A stretch of DNA of 34,915 bases from JAZGHN01 sp964496725 (GCA_964496725.1 CAZCAS010000003.1:1-34915), one strand, 5' to 3'. Positions 8,742 through 17,423 are shown, counted from the stretch's first letter. Notes: generated by a model from the letters alone, not told the origin. Program-made: numbers and translations.

Positions 8742-10640
8742 TTAGATAATACTTTCAAGTCCTAATTGCTGCAGTTTTTCTTTCGTTGGTATTCCCGTCT
8801 CTTTGCTCCATCCTCTTGCTTCGTAATATTCGTCTAACATCTGCTCGTAGTTCCTGATTTCACATTCGGCGACTGAAGAATATTGACCAAACTCTGGTAT
8901 CTGGCAAGCCCTTTCGGGAAGCTGGTCGTCTGCCCTTCTTACGCCTTCCCTCACGTTAATCATTCTTTGAAGATTGTAAACTCGTTCCCCTATATCCAAG
9001 AGTTCTTGCTCGCTTATGTCCCAGCCTGTTAATGAGGAGACGAGTTCAGCGAGTTCTGGGAGCAGTATGCCACTGTATGCGAAAAACTTGCATATCCCGA
9101 CGATATCCGGCAATATGCCAAAGTCCTGCAAAGTTTTTGCTATTCTGCCTTTGCCTTCTTCGGCGAAACGTTCTAAAGTCTTAGGGTCGGGGACTCCGTA
9201 AGGAATTAGCCCAAAGTCATTTTTTAGACTATCAAACGCCATGCCTTCCAGGGGATGAATATGGCACATACCCCTGTTGCCTGTCCCATACATTATTGCC
9301 AGAGCCTTCCCGGATCTTCCGTCGTGGGCTGGCCCCTCAAGGCCCTTGACCTCTATCGCAAATCGGTCCGAGCCCTTGCCAATTTGCTTGGCAGCATGCC
9401 TGACCCCCTCACCCAGAACTCTCCCTATGCCCTTCCTGGCGGCTATTCTTCGCACCAGCTCAATTACCGTTTCCGTGTTTCCCCAGCTAAGATCCAGGCC
9501 ATCGACCTCTTTCTTGCTCAGTATGCCGTGTTCGTAGCAGTCCATGGCAAAAGCAATAGCTGCGCCTGCAGATATCGTGTCCACACCATACTCGTTACAC
9601 AGGTATGTACCATGTACGGCGGCATCCATATCGTCGTTTAAGACGAAGAATGTAAAAGCACAAATGCTTTCGTACTCGGAGCCTTCGTGTTCAGGGGTTT
9701 TCCACTTCCCGCTCTCTACTCCGGCGATTCTGCCGCACCGTAAAGCACATCCCTTGTAGCAAGGATTGGCTCTTATTAGATTTTTAGTTTCGAAGTGATG
9801 ATAGAGCTCTTCCCCTTTCCCCCATGAGTTAGCCCTCCAGTTCCTTGTCGGAATATCGCCAAGCCGATCATTTTGAGGTATATCTCCTGTGGTGCCACCC
9901 GGAGCCCAGCCTACCCCAGCAGTATTGTCCAAGAGTTTTTTGTTTCCAGCCTTGACTGCTGTTTGAAACCTATCCGGTTTGGCAACGGGAATATTGCCGC
10001 TGCCTTTTACAGCAATGGCGAGCAAATTTTTTGAACCCATCACTGCCCCAGCCCCACATCTCCCAAAGGAGCGTCCTACAACCATGATGTTGGCAAATCT
10101 CACCAATTCCTCACCTGCAGGGCCTATAACTGCGATTTCGAGCCCTTTGTCTTTCAACTCTTCTTTGATAAGATTGTCTTTCTGGGACGTCGTTTTCCCT
10201 TTCAGCTTACCTGCAGGTCTTATCTCGATTTTACCATCGTCAATTGAAATGTATTTTGGCTCTTTGGCCTTTCCTTCTATGACCAGGAAGTCGTACCCCG
10301 CCTTCCTCAGGGTGCCACCCCATTCCCCCCCGCATTTTGATTCGGCCCAGACACCACCCAGTGGTGATTTGAAGCAAACTTCGGCAAAGCCTGCCCCGGG
10401 GGATTTCGTGCCGCTCAAGGGACCTGTGGTGAATATAATCTTGTTCTGCGGGCTTAAGGCATCGGCGCCTGCGGGGATTTCATCGTAATATAGTTTTGCG
10501 CCGTATCCAACCCCACCCAGAAACTTCCTTAACAATTCAGGGGCAATTTTTTCAGTACTAACTTTCCCTCCAGTTAAATCTATTCTCAATAGTTTGCCTG
10601 TATATCCGTATAATTGCTTCTTCGCCGTCGAGTTCGCCAT
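8742..10640 (-). CDS. aor: Aldehyde:ferredoxin oxidoreductase, tungsten-type
   Basis: 632-aa member of the AOR family, which oxidises aldehydes (or reduces acids) at a tungsten bis-pterin centre with a [4Fe-4S] cluster and ferredoxin as electron partner. Conserved parts visible are the N-terminal LLRIDLTGGKVSTE, the pterin-binding stretch GGVWAESKCGGEWG, GRSFGRCGAGAVMGSKNLLAIAV, and the C-terminal GICKFF cysteine (C517). The proximal cluster ligands are C294, C298 and C302, spaced C-x3-C-x3-C, one residue longer in the first gap than the C-x2-C-x3-C of characterised AORs. AAAAGGAGG precedes the ATG at 10640. It lies between mttB (136-base gap) and gcvPA, all on one strand, with a MoaD-like gene at the end. 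Substrate is unknown; an aldehyde from glycine, serine or methylamine metabolism is an inference. Confidence 0.9.
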   Translation of the reverse strand: MANSTAKKQLYGYTGKLLRIDLTGGKVSTEKIAPELLRKFLGGVGYGAKLYYDEIPAGADALSPQNKIIFTTGPLSGTKSPGAGFAEVCFKSPLGGVWAESKCGGEWGGTLRKAGYDFLVIEGKAKEPKYISIDDGKIEIRPAGKLKGKTTSQKDNLIKEELKDKGLEIAVIGPAGEELVRFANIMVVGRSFGRCGAGAVMGSKNLLAIAVKGSGNIPVAKPDRFQTAVKAGNKKLLDNTAGVGWAPGGTTGDIPQNDRLGDIPTRNWRANSWGKGEELYHHFETKNLIRANPCYKGCALRCGRIAGVESGKWKTPEHEGSEYESICAFTFFVLNDDMDAAVHGTYLCNEYGVDTISAGAAIAFAMDCYEHGILSKKEVDGLDLSWGNTETVIELVRRIAARKGIGRVLGEGVRHAAKQIGKGSDRFAIEVKGLEGPAHDGRSGKALAIMYGTGNRGMCHIHPLEGMAFDSLKNDFGLIPYGVPDPKTLERFAEEGKGRIAKTLQDFGILPDIVGICKFFAYSGILLPELAELVSSLTGWDISEQELLDIGERVYNLQRMINVREGVRRADDQLPERACQIPEFGQYSSVAECEIRNYEQMLDEYYEARGWSKETGIPTKEKLQQLGLESII

Positions 10641-10776
10641 AGCTATCCTCCTTTTAACATATTGTTCCCTTTGGCTATAAGGTTGCTAGAGGTTGATGGC
10701 TCCCCCTCCTTATAGTGTTATTACCGTAGCATCCTTCATTTTCTTTTTGGCATGCCATTTCACGCTACTTTTACCT

Positions 10777-12228
10777 TCAGGCCAATTTCTTTTCTCGAGC
10801 GGCGATAATCTTATCCAGCTCCTTCATCTCGTCATCTGAGAGTAGGGGAGGGACCTCCTCCTCAATTATCTGGTGTGCCTTCTCTTCCAGCTTCTGTTTT
10901 ATTGTTTTGCCGCCCTTTGTTATTATTGAATGGAAGTGTTTCCTGTTCATTATCTGAGGGTGCCAGGTCTCTTGCTCCAGGAATTTCACGGTGTGTTTTT
11001 CCGTTAAGAAGTTACCGAGGGGGCCGACTTTATCAATCACATCTAAGGCGAGGGTTTCCTCATTAACCTCAATTCCGTTGGCGAAGTGACTGACAGCCGA
11101 GATAATCTCGTCAGCGAAGAGTAGTGACTCCAGACTAACAATTAGTCCCGAGTTCATATATCCCACATCATGACAGAGGTTGAGTCCGGCCAGGGCGTTT
11201 ATTAGGGCCGACCACATTACCTCCGTGCCGAATTGGGCGTCGATGTCGGCTGAGTCAGTAACGCAGGCGAATCCAAAGGTTGGTATACCGTAAAATCTGC
11301 TTATTTGCCCTAGGGCTACCTGGGACTTCATAAGAACCGGCCCACCGTAGCAGCAAATTGTAGTATGCATATCCAGCATGCTGATGAAGGGTCCCCAGAT
11401 GAACGGTGCCCCGGGATTATTAAGCTGGTGGACCACCAAGCTAGCCAGGGTTTCGGCGTTGCCCTGGGCGATGCCACCGGCTAAGGTCATCGGGCCGGTA
11501 GCGCCCATTTGAACCATAGGTGGAAATACGATGGGTATCTTGTATTCCGAGCAAACCAGGAGAACATCTGTGGCGTTCTGCTCAAGTGATAGGGGGGAAA
11601 CAGGCTCCCCGTAAACGATAAGCGAGGGAGCCTGGGCGAGTTTCTCATAACTGCCGGCAAAAACTGTGGCCATGTCAATCAATGCTTTCATGTTCTTGCC
11701 GTTGGCGGCGGTAGTAAAGAATGGTTTGTCACAATAAGTACTTCCCGCCTTGTAATGATATAAGTCCTGCAACTCTGGCTTGACGTCGGAGGCGAGGCCT
11801 GAATTAGAGGTAAAGTCGATGTTCTCACACTTCTGAACAATCTTATTCATATTCTCAATATCTTTAAGCATTGTGAGGCGTATTTCGTGGGTGTAGGGGT
11901 CCATATGATATGGCACATCTGTTCCACAACCGTAATTGCTCACGTTTCGTTCCAGAAGCACCTTCCCATGGCCACGTCTGCCTGTTATAAGGCTCCTGGA
12001 GGGTGCGGTTCCGATTGCCTCCTCGACCATTGCCGGGGGGATGCGGACTCTATCGCCATCAACGTAGGCACCGCCCTCATTTAAGAGCTTCAGTGCCTTT
12101 TCATTGTGGCACCTGACTCCTGTCCTCTCTAAAATCTCCAGGGTAGCGGAATGGATGGAGTAAACTTGCTCTTCTGTTAAAATCTCTAGGTAGGGTGCCC
12201 TGCGATACTTGTGGTCTAGCTTTATCAT
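10777..12228 (-). CDS. MttB-family methyltransferase lacking pyrrolysine (MtgB-like superfamily)
   Basis: 483 aa of the trimethylamine methyltransferase MttB family (HSATLEILERTGVRCHNEKALKLL start, GATGPMTLAGGIAQGNAE, GAPFIWGPF). True trimethylamine MttB has an in-frame amber codon read as pyrrolysine in its barrel. Here the corresponding part (LCHDVGYMNSGLIVSLESLL) reads through without an amber codon, so it belongs to the non-Pyl group, which includes the glycine betaine methyltransferase MtgB. Such enzymes move a methyl from a quaternary amine to a corrinoid protein. No corrinoid protein or second methyltransferase is in the window. It is the first gene after a tandem glycine riboswitch, so its product or substrate probably relates to glycine; which methylated amine it uses is not known. 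Confidence 0.88.
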   Translation of the reverse strand: MIKLDHKYRRAPYLEILTEEQVYSIHSATLEILERTGVRCHNEKALKLLNEGGAYVDGDRVRIPPAMVEEAIGTAPSRSLITGRRGHGKVLLERNVSNYGCGTDVPYHMDPYTHEIRLTMLKDIENMNKIVQKCENIDFTSNSGLASDVKPELQDLYHYKAGSTYCDKPFFTTAANGKNMKALIDMATVFAGSYEKLAQAPSLIVYGEPVSPLSLEQNATDVLLVCSEYKIPIVFPPMVQMGATGPMTLAGGIAQGNAETLASLVVHQLNNPGAPFIWGPFISMLDMHTTICCYGGPVLMKSQVALGQISRFYGIPTFGFACVTDSADIDAQFGTEVMWSALINALAGLNLCHDVGYMNSGLIVSLESLLFADEIISAVSHFANGIEVNEETLALDVIDKVGPLGNFLTEKHTVKFLEQETWHPQIMNRKHFHSIITKGGKTIKQKLEEKAHQIIEEEVPPLLSDDEMKELDKIIAAREKKLA

Positions 12229-12245
12229 TCTTTACAACTCCTATA

Positions 12246-12287
12246 AAAACTTACAGAGGCACTCGCCCTTAAGCTGACTGCCTCTGT
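12246..12287 (-). terminator. Riboswitch-controlled intrinsic terminator before mttB
   Basis: Read on the minus strand, ACAGAGGCA (12287-12279) pairs with TGCCTCTGT (12261-12253) around a 17-base loop and is followed by a T-rich run. It follows directly on the second glycine aptamer, the position of an expression platform. In known gcv riboswitches of this type, glycine binding prevents termination. Confidence 0.75.
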
Positions 12288-12475
12288 CCTTTTTACCTGA
12301 GAGATTATCTGCACATTCTGCAGACTCACCCCTTCGGCGCCCCACCTATCGGGGGTCTCTCCAGAGAAACATCCCCATAATAGTCTTTTTGCCTGAGAGT
12401 TTCAAGACCTTACCTATATCGGCCTCTTTCACCTTCGGCTCCCTTTTACAGGGTATCTCCTACTATAGGGGTCAC
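12288..12475 (-). ncRNA. Tandem glycine riboswitch upstream of mttB-aor-gcvPA-gcvPB
   Basis: Two glycine aptamers in a row on the minus strand. The first (about 12470-12381) contains GGAGAT, AGCCGAAGG and ACTCTCAGGCAAAAAGAC; the second (about 12370-12288) contains GGAGAG, GCCGAAGGGG and TCTCTCAGGTAAAAAGGAC. These blocks are the classic gcvT-element consensus. The first coding sequence downstream is mttB (start 12228), then aor and the gcvP subunits, which makes this an unusual target set. A TTGACA/TATATA promoter lies just upstream. Confidence 0.93.
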
Positions 12476-12510
12476 TGTTCCATATTTAATTGTTTTGCTG
12501 TGTAGGTGCT

Positions 12511-12539
12511 TATATAACATAATCCACCAACCTTGTCAA
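12511..12539 (-). promoter_or_regulatory. Predicted promoter of the mttB glycine riboswitch
   Basis: Minus strand TTGACA (12539-12534), 17-base spacer, TATATA (12516-12511). The predicted start near 12504 lies about 30 bases before the first aptamer, as expected for a riboswitch leader. Confidence 0.65.
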
Positions 12540-12574
12540 CCACTGGAGCGATAAGGGATTATAAGCCTTCCGAC

Positions 12575-13453
12575 CTATTGCGCTGCGATTTTAGAAGTTT
12601 TTGCTTTCCTATATAGTTCAGCCGCTCTAAAGGAGCTTCGTACCAGCGGCATAGAGGCTGCCTCAACAAACCCCATTTCCTTGGCGGTGACTCCCAATTC
12701 GTGAAACTCTTCAGGGGAGATATAGCGGGCGACGGGTAAATGTCTGGCCGAGGGTTGTAAGTACTGACCGAGAGTGAGCAAGTCGCAGTTTGCGTTTCTC
12801 AGGTCTTTCATTACTTCCAGCACTTCTTCGGTCTCTTCTCCCAAGCCTAGCATTAACCCGGATTTAGTAACTATTTTGGGGTTTAGCTTCTTTACGCTGG
12901 ATAAGAGGTCTAGAGAGCGACTATAACCGGCTTCGGGTCTAACCTTTGGATAAAGACGGGGTACCGTTTCCAAATTATGGTTTATAACTTCGGGGTGAGA
13001 TTCTACTAATGTTCTGATTGCTTCGCTGGAACCCAGGAAATCGGGAATGAGAACCTCTACGTAGGTGCCGGGCCTCTGTTTATGAAGCATACGAATCGCT
13101 TTAATAAATTGAGAAACCCCACCATCAGGAAGGTCGTCTCGAGTAGTAGAGGTTATGACAACATAGTTTAGATTCAATCTGTCTACTGCCTCCGCTAGAT
13201 GCTGAGGTTCTTTATCATCTACCGGCAGGGGACAACCCTTCTTTACTGCGCAAAAATTACAGTGTCGTGTACAGATATCTCCCAAAATGAGGAAGGTCGC
13301 GGTCTTTCGTGAGAAGCAATCGGTAATGTTTGGGCAGAGAGCACTTTTGCAAACGGTGTTTAAGTTCAGTCTGTCCAGTAGCCCTTCTATTGGCAGCATG
13401 ACTTCAGGCTCTGCGCGCCTTTGCTTGAACCATGAGGGCAGTCGGTCTCCCAT
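12575..13453 (-). CDS. lipA: Lipoyl synthase
   Basis: 292-aa radical SAM enzyme that inserts two sulfurs into octanoyl-lysine on lipoyl domains, here most likely GcvH. Both clusters are visible: the auxiliary cluster C35, C40, C46 (C-x4-C-x5-C) and the radical SAM cluster C61, C65, C68 (C-x3-C-x2-C). The C-terminal RSSF motif supplies the serine ligand of the auxiliary cluster (usually RSSY). TYVEVLIPDF and HNLETVPRLY are further family landmarks. It starts 40 bases after gcvH ends, with GGAG ahead of the ATG, and shares the second glycine riboswitch. No octanoyltransferase gene (lipB/lipM) is in the window. Confidence 0.95.
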   Translation of the reverse strand: MGDRLPSWFKQRRAEPEVMLPIEGLLDRLNLNTVCKSALCPNITDCFSRKTATFLILGDICTRHCNFCAVKKGCPLPVDDKEPQHLAEAVDRLNLNYVVITSTTRDDLPDGGVSQFIKAIRMLHKQRPGTYVEVLIPDFLGSSEAIRTLVESHPEVINHNLETVPRLYPKVRPEAGYSRSLDLLSSVKKLNPKIVTKSGLMLGLGEETEEVLEVMKDLRNANCDLLTLGQYLQPSARHLPVARYISPEEFHELGVTAKEMGFVEAASMPLVRSSFRAAELYRKAKTSKIAAQ

Positions 13454-13493
13454 GATAAACTCCGAACCTCATTAATTTACCCTTGTCTTCTAA

Positions 13494-13901
13494 TTACTCT
13501 TTTTCTGAGCTTTCCTCTTCACATTGCATCATAAATTTATCATATTCGCTTTTATTCATTAAGGCATCCAGTTCTGAGAGGTTCTTGAGCTTTAACTTGA
13601 CCAGCCAACCATCTCCGTATGGGTCTTTGTTGACTAGGCCAGGCTCATCGATGGCGGCTTGATTGGATTCCAATATTACTCCGCTTGCTGGGGAGAATAT
13701 ATCAGAGACTGCTTTTACCGATTCGACCTCACCTAACTTGCCGTACTGCCCTACTTCGCCGTCAGGTTCCGGCAGATCAAGAAATACTATGTCGCCCAAA
13801 TGAGCTTGAGCGTAATAGGTGAGTCCTACCTTTCCTATATCACCGGACTCAAGGCTAATCCACTCGTGTTCCCGCGTAAATTTATATTCTGCCAGATTCA
13901 T
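13494..13901 (-). CDS. gcvH: Glycine cleavage system H protein
   Basis: 135 aa, the lipoyl carrier that shuttles the aminomethyl group between GcvP, GcvT and the L protein. The lipoylated lysine is K63 in ESVKAVSDIFSP. The N-terminal YKFTREHEWI and the C-terminal NKDPYGDGWLVKLKL are standard. The last residues are acidic and glutamate-rich and go slightly beyond the usual end. AGAGGAGAG precedes the ATG at 13901, and a glycine riboswitch with its terminator fills the leader immediately upstream. Downstream gene is lipA, which would mature it. Confidence 0.97.
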   Translation of the reverse strand: MNLAEYKFTREHEWISLESGDIGKVGLTYYAQAHLGDIVFLDLPEPDGEVGQYGKLGEVESVKAVSDIFSPASGVILESNQAAIDEPGLVNKDPYGDGWLVKLKLKNLSELDALMNKSEYDKFMMQCEEESSEKE

Positions 13902-13940
13902 TTTACTCTCCTCTCACCTAGATAGATAAAGGCCTATTTA

Positions 13941-13980
13941 CAAAAAATTAGAGGCAGCCGGTCTCCACCAACTGCCTCTG
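13941..13980 (-). terminator. Riboswitch-controlled intrinsic terminator before gcvH
   Basis: Read on the minus strand, AGAGGCAG (13979-13972) pairs with CTGCCTCT (13957-13950) around a 14-base loop, followed by AATTTTTT. It comes straight after the second glycine aptamer and about 40 bases before the gcvH start. Confidence 0.8.
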
Positions 13981-14156
13981 TCTTTTTACCTGAGAGATTA
14001 CCTGCTTCCTCCGCAGACTTGCCCCTTCGGTGCCCCACCTGTTGAGGTCTCTCCAGAGGTCCAAATGCCGGTAGTCCTTTTGCCTGAGAGCTTCGAGGCG
14101 CGGATTAGTCCAGCCTCTTTCCCCTTCGGCTCCCCTTTCGGGTCTCTCCCACCGCT
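13981..14156 (-). ncRNA. Tandem glycine riboswitch upstream of gcvH-lipA
   Basis: Two aptamers on the minus strand. The 5' one (about 14152-14071) has GGGAGAGACCCG, GGAGCCGAAGGGG and GCTCTCAGGCAAAAGGAC; the 3' one (about 14056-13981) has CTGGAGAGACCT, CACCGAAGGGG and ATCTCTCAGGTAAAAAG. Layout and terminator match the leader of mttB and that of the gcvT fusion gene. Confidence 0.94.
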
Positions 14157-14185
14157 ATTTGATTTACTGTTCGACTTTATGTATA

Positions 14186-14214
14186 TTTCTATCATACGAG
14201 TTTGCCTCTGTCAA
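14186..14214 (-). promoter_or_regulatory. Predicted promoter of the gcvH glycine riboswitch
   Basis: Minus strand TTGACA (14214-14209) with a 17-base spacer to TAGAAA (14191-14186, 4 of 6 consensus). The start would fall near 14179, about 25 bases before the first aptamer. Confidence 0.5.
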
Positions 14215-14230
14215 GACTTAGAAGAAAGAG

Positions 14231-14254
14231 ACACTGGCTCGTTTGAGACAGTGT
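14231..14254 (+). promoter_or_regulatory. Inverted repeat ahead of serA
   Basis: ACACTG (14231-14236) and CAGTGT (14249-14254) are a perfect 6-base inverted repeat with a 12-base spacer, ending 22 bases before the serA start codon. It could be an operator or a small hairpin in the leader. No clear plus-strand promoter was recognised. Confidence 0.35.
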
Positions 14255-14276
14255 GGGTTCATAAAGAGCGCAGTAA

Positions 14277-15857
14277 GTGAGAGTACTTGTTACCGACTCG
14301 ATAGCCCAAAAGGGTATTGACATTCTGCATCAGCATGCTGAAGTTGATGTGCGGCAGAGTCTGACTGCGGAGGAGTTGCAATCGGTCATTGGGGCATATG
14401 AGGCGTTGATAGTGCGCAGTCAGACCAGGGTAACAGCTGCCGTTATTGATGCCGCTGATAAGTTGCAGGTAATAGGCCGCGCCGGGGTTGGCGTAGATAA
14501 CATTGATGTTGAGGCAGCTTCTCGCCGCGGCATACTGGTAATCAATTCTCCAGAGGGAAACATTGTCTCTGCTGCTGAACATACCATAGCCATGTTGCTG
14601 GCTCTGGCGCGTCAGATTCCCCGAGCGGATAGTCTACTCCGTGGTGGAGTTTGGAATCGCAGGCTGAATGGGGTTGAGATTCGTAATAAGGTCTTGGGTA
14701 TCATTGGGCTGGGTAGAGTAGGCGTTCAGGTCGCTGAGATGGCTAAAGGGCTGCACATGAACGTTATTGCCTGTGACCCTATGGTCGCAGAAGACAGGGC
14801 TAAGCGGCTTGGTGTAGAAATGGTTTCCCTTGAGGATTTGCTGGCAGGTTCGGACTTTGTAACCATACATGTACCACTCAATTCTAAAACTAGGAAGTTA
14901 ATCAGCCGGGGACAACTCAAGCTTATGAAACCGTCTGCTATGATTATCAACTGCGCACGCGGTGACATCGTAGACGAGCAGGCTCTCTGTGAAGCGCTCG
15001 ACCAGGGTCGTTTGGCAGGTGCGGCTCTCGATGTTTTTAGTAAGGAACCGACGCGAGACAATATCCTCTTCAAGAGCGACAAAGTGGTTGCTACGCCCCA
15101 TCTGGCAGGCTCGGCAATAGAGGCGGAGGAAAGTGCTAGCATAGATATCGCTGAACAGGTAACGGCGGTTCTCAGGGGTTATCTGCCAAAGTCTCCGGTA
15201 AATGCTCCTGCAATCTCTGCAGAAGCTATGTCGGTACTTGGTCCTTATCTTTCAGTGGGTACCGTCATCGGCATGATTGCGGCTCAGTTAGTACAGGGTC
15301 ATTGGAAATCGCTGAATATCCGTTACCAGGGTGATATCGCTAAGGAAGATACCCGTCCCATTAAGGTTGCTGCGCTGGCTGGACTTCTGGGTACGGTGAC
15401 AGAAGAGCGCGTTAATATGGTCAATGCCGATATTGTTGCTAGCAACCGTGGGTTGAGGGTCAGTGAAGAGAAGGACAGCACATGCGAGAACTATGCGAAT
15501 ATGATTACGGTGGAGATAGAAACAACATCGGGGCGCATTTTGGTATCTGGCTCTTCACTGCGGGGTAAGACTCACCTGACCCGGGTGAACGACTACTGGT
15601 TTGAAATAGAGCCATCGGGAGAGTATATGCTGTTCACTGAGCACAAAGACTGTCCGGGAATGATAGGGGTAGTGGGTACCATAATCGGCGATGCCAAGAT
15701 CAATATTAGTCAGATGCAGGTGAGTCGAGATGTAGAGCACGGTAGGGGAGCAATGATGGTGCTTTGCTTGGATGAGCCTGTTCCCGCCGAGTGCTATCAG
15801 CAAATAGTGGCGGTGTCGGACATCTACAAAGCAATTGTTGTGAAGTTAACCAGGTAA
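14277..15857 (+). CDS. serA: D-3-phosphoglycerate dehydrogenase, long form with ACT domain
   Basis: 526 aa; oxidises 3-phosphoglycerate to 3-phosphohydroxypyruvate, first step of phosphorylated serine synthesis. The NAD site is GLGRVG (G144, G146, G149); catalytic residues are R228 (NCARGD), E257 (SKEP) and H275 (TPHLAGS). After about residue 310 comes the intervening allosteric domain of long SerA proteins, then a C-terminal ACT domain (about 450-526, starting YMLFTEHKDCPGMIGVVG) that usually binds serine for feedback control. The start is GTG at 14277 with a weak ribosome binding site; the protein begins normally (RVLVTDSIAQKGIDIL). It is divergent from the gcvH riboswitch and convergent with fabF 33 bases downstream. 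Confidence 0.95.
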   Translation: MRVLVTDSIAQKGIDILHQHAEVDVRQSLTAEELQSVIGAYEALIVRSQTRVTAAVIDAADKLQVIGRAGVGVDNIDVEAASRRGILVINSPEGNIVSAAEHTIAMLLALARQIPRADSLLRGGVWNRRLNGVEIRNKVLGIIGLGRVGVQVAEMAKGLHMNVIACDPMVAEDRAKRLGVEMVSLEDLLAGSDFVTIHVPLNSKTRKLISRGQLKLMKPSAMIINCARGDIVDEQALCEALDQGRLAGAALDVFSKEPTRDNILFKSDKVVATPHLAGSAIEAEESASIDIAEQVTAVLRGYLPKSPVNAPAISAEAMSVLGPYLSVGTVIGMIAAQLVQGHWKSLNIRYQGDIAKEDTRPIKVAALAGLLGTVTEERVNMVNADIVASNRGLRVSEEKDSTCENYANMITVEIETTSGRILVSGSSLRGKTHLTRVNDYWFEIEPSGEYMLFTEHKDCPGMIGVVGTIIGDAKINISQMQVSRDVEHGRGAMMVLCLDEPVPAECYQQIVAVSDIYKAIVVKLTR

Positions 15858-15890
15858 CACTGTCGTGCAGGACATCCCAGCAAGAATGGT

Positions 15891-17168
15891 TCAGGCTTGT
15901 GCTTCAGAGTACTCTCGGAAGATGAGAACCGAATTATGCCCACCGAAGCCAAAAGAATTAGACATAGCCGTGGTAATCTTGGCTCGGCGAGCTATATTTG
16001 GCACATAATCTAGATCGCATTCTGGGTCGGGGTGGGTAAGGTTTATGGTGGGTGGTATCACGCCGTTTTGGATAACCATATTGCATATTGCTGCTTCGAC
16101 AGCACCTGCAGCGCCGATGAGATGCCCCGTCATTGACTTCGTTGAACTTATCGGGATGTGATAAGCGTGCTTGCCAAATACGCTTTTTAATATCATAGTC
16201 TCCACCTTGTCGTTTAGTCGGGTGGAGGTGCCGTGAGCATTGATATAATCAATCTCGGTAGAGGCGAGCCCTGCTTTAGTAAGTGCCGTTTGTATGGCTC
16301 GGATGGCATCGCTTCCATCCTTAGCCGGCTGGGTGATGTGATAGGCATCACTGCTGGCGCCGTAGCCTGTAATTTCAGTCAGGATGTCAGCCCCTCGCTT
16401 TTGAGCGAAGGCTAGGTTCTCTAGAATGAGAATGCCAGCCCCCTCGCTCATGACGAAGCCATCACGCTGGGCATCAAAGGGACGGGAGGCTAGCTGGGGC
16501 TCATTGTTTCGCCGGGAAATGGCTCGGCAGGCACCGAAGGCGGCGATGGCTATAGGGGTGACTGCTGCCTCGCTACCGCCGGCTATCATCGCTTGAGCAT
16601 CACCGCGACTAATAATCTCATAAGCGGTGCCTATGGCATCCGAACCGCTAGCACAGGACGATGTGATGCAAAAGTTTGGCCCCTTTACTCCCAGAGCGAT
16701 TGATATTTGGGCCGGGGCTACGTCAGACATCATTGTTGGTAACAGGAAAGGACTTACCTTACTTGCCCCCTTTTCAGCCAGCCTTTTTGTTTGATTTGAT
16801 AGAGTAGCTATTCCCCCCAGACCAGTACCAACTATAACACCAATTTCATGCTGGCTATCGAGCCCAATTTTTAGCTTGGCGTGTTCTACTGCTTGTCGAC
16901 TGGCGGCTACAGCCAGTTGGGTGAAACGGTCCATGTGACGCGCGTCTTTGCGGCTGATATAATCGGTGGGTTCAAAACCCTTTACCTCACCGGCGATTTT
17001 GGTATCGAAGGGCTCGGGGTCGAACAGGGTGATATGGTCAATGCCCGACTTGCCAGCAATAAGACCTTCCCATGTAGCAGAGTGATTTAGGCCAAGTGGG
17101 CATAAAACTCCTATGCCCGTAACCACCACTCTGTTGTTGCCGCTACTTACTGATCCCATACCATCCAT
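15891..17168 (-). CDS. fabF: Beta-ketoacyl-ACP synthase II
   Basis: 425-aa condensing enzyme of type II fatty acid synthesis. The catalytic triad is C172 (TSSCASGSDA), H312 (NAHGTSTRLND) and H349 (MTGHLIGAAGA), with K344 beside it. The protein starts VVVTGIGVLCPLG after about a dozen extra residues; ATG codons at 17168 and 17159 are both possible starts and neither has a strong ribosome binding site. It stands alone: no ACP, FabD, FabG or FabH gene is near. Metabolically it is unrelated to the glycine genes on either side and shares only the intergenic region with thrB. Family members in polyketide clusters are an alternative, but the gene's isolation argues for housekeeping FabF. Confidence 0.92.
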   Translation of the reverse strand: MDGMGSVSSGNNRVVVTGIGVLCPLGLNHSATWEGLIAGKSGIDHITLFDPEPFDTKIAGEVKGFEPTDYISRKDARHMDRFTQLAVAASRQAVEHAKLKIGLDSQHEIGVIVGTGLGGIATLSNQTKRLAEKGASKVSPFLLPTMMSDVAPAQISIALGVKGPNFCITSSCASGSDAIGTAYEIISRGDAQAMIAGGSEAAVTPIAIAAFGACRAISRRNNEPQLASRPFDAQRDGFVMSEGAGILILENLAFAQKRGADILTEITGYGASSDAYHITQPAKDGSDAIRAIQTALTKAGLASTEIDYINAHGTSTRLNDKVETMILKSVFGKHAYHIPISSTKSMTGHLIGAAGAVEAAICNMVIQNGVIPPTINLTHPDPECDLDYVPNIARRAKITTAMSNSFGFGGHNSVLIFREYSEAQA

Positions 17169-17300
17169 AGTCGAAGTGCCTCTATTCTGATTCTTAATTT
17201 TTCAAGCCTTAGATAATCTTAAAGTTACACCGGGAAGGGAGTGATTCGTGTCCTGTGGACTCATTATCTCAGATATCCGCAGACTCAGCAACAGATTCCC

Positions 17301-17397
17301 CTGTTATCACGGCTCAGCTTAGTCCTCCCTGTGAGGCTGCTTGGTATACATGCCATGGGATAACAGAGTGCATTTTACCTGCGACAGGTATTATAAT
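17301..17397 (+). promoter_or_regulatory. thrB promoter region with TATAAT and an inverted repeat
   Basis: TATAAT lies at 17392-17397, 27 bases before the thrB ATG; the matching -35 is poor. Upstream, CTGTTATC (17301-17308) and GATAACAG (17359-17366) form an 8-base inverted repeat with a 50-base spacer that could loop or mark two operator half-sites. The rest of the 255-base fabF-thrB gap shows nothing I recognise. Confidence 0.4.
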
Positions 17398-17423
17398 AGA
17401 CATTGTTGAAGGAGAAAAATGAC

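Noticed and set aside
9979..10488. 169-codon plus-strand frame
   Set aside because: Antisense to the AOR gene with proline/serine-rich shadow composition.
10692..10725. Nine-codon leader peptide between mttB and aor
   Set aside because: ATG to TAA is open only for nine codons with no feature such as a codon run; chance is the simpler explanation.
10777..12228. Pyrrolysine-containing trimethylamine methyltransferase
   Set aside because: The frame has no in-frame TAG in the barrel, so it belongs to the non-Pyl branch and trimethylamine is not implied.
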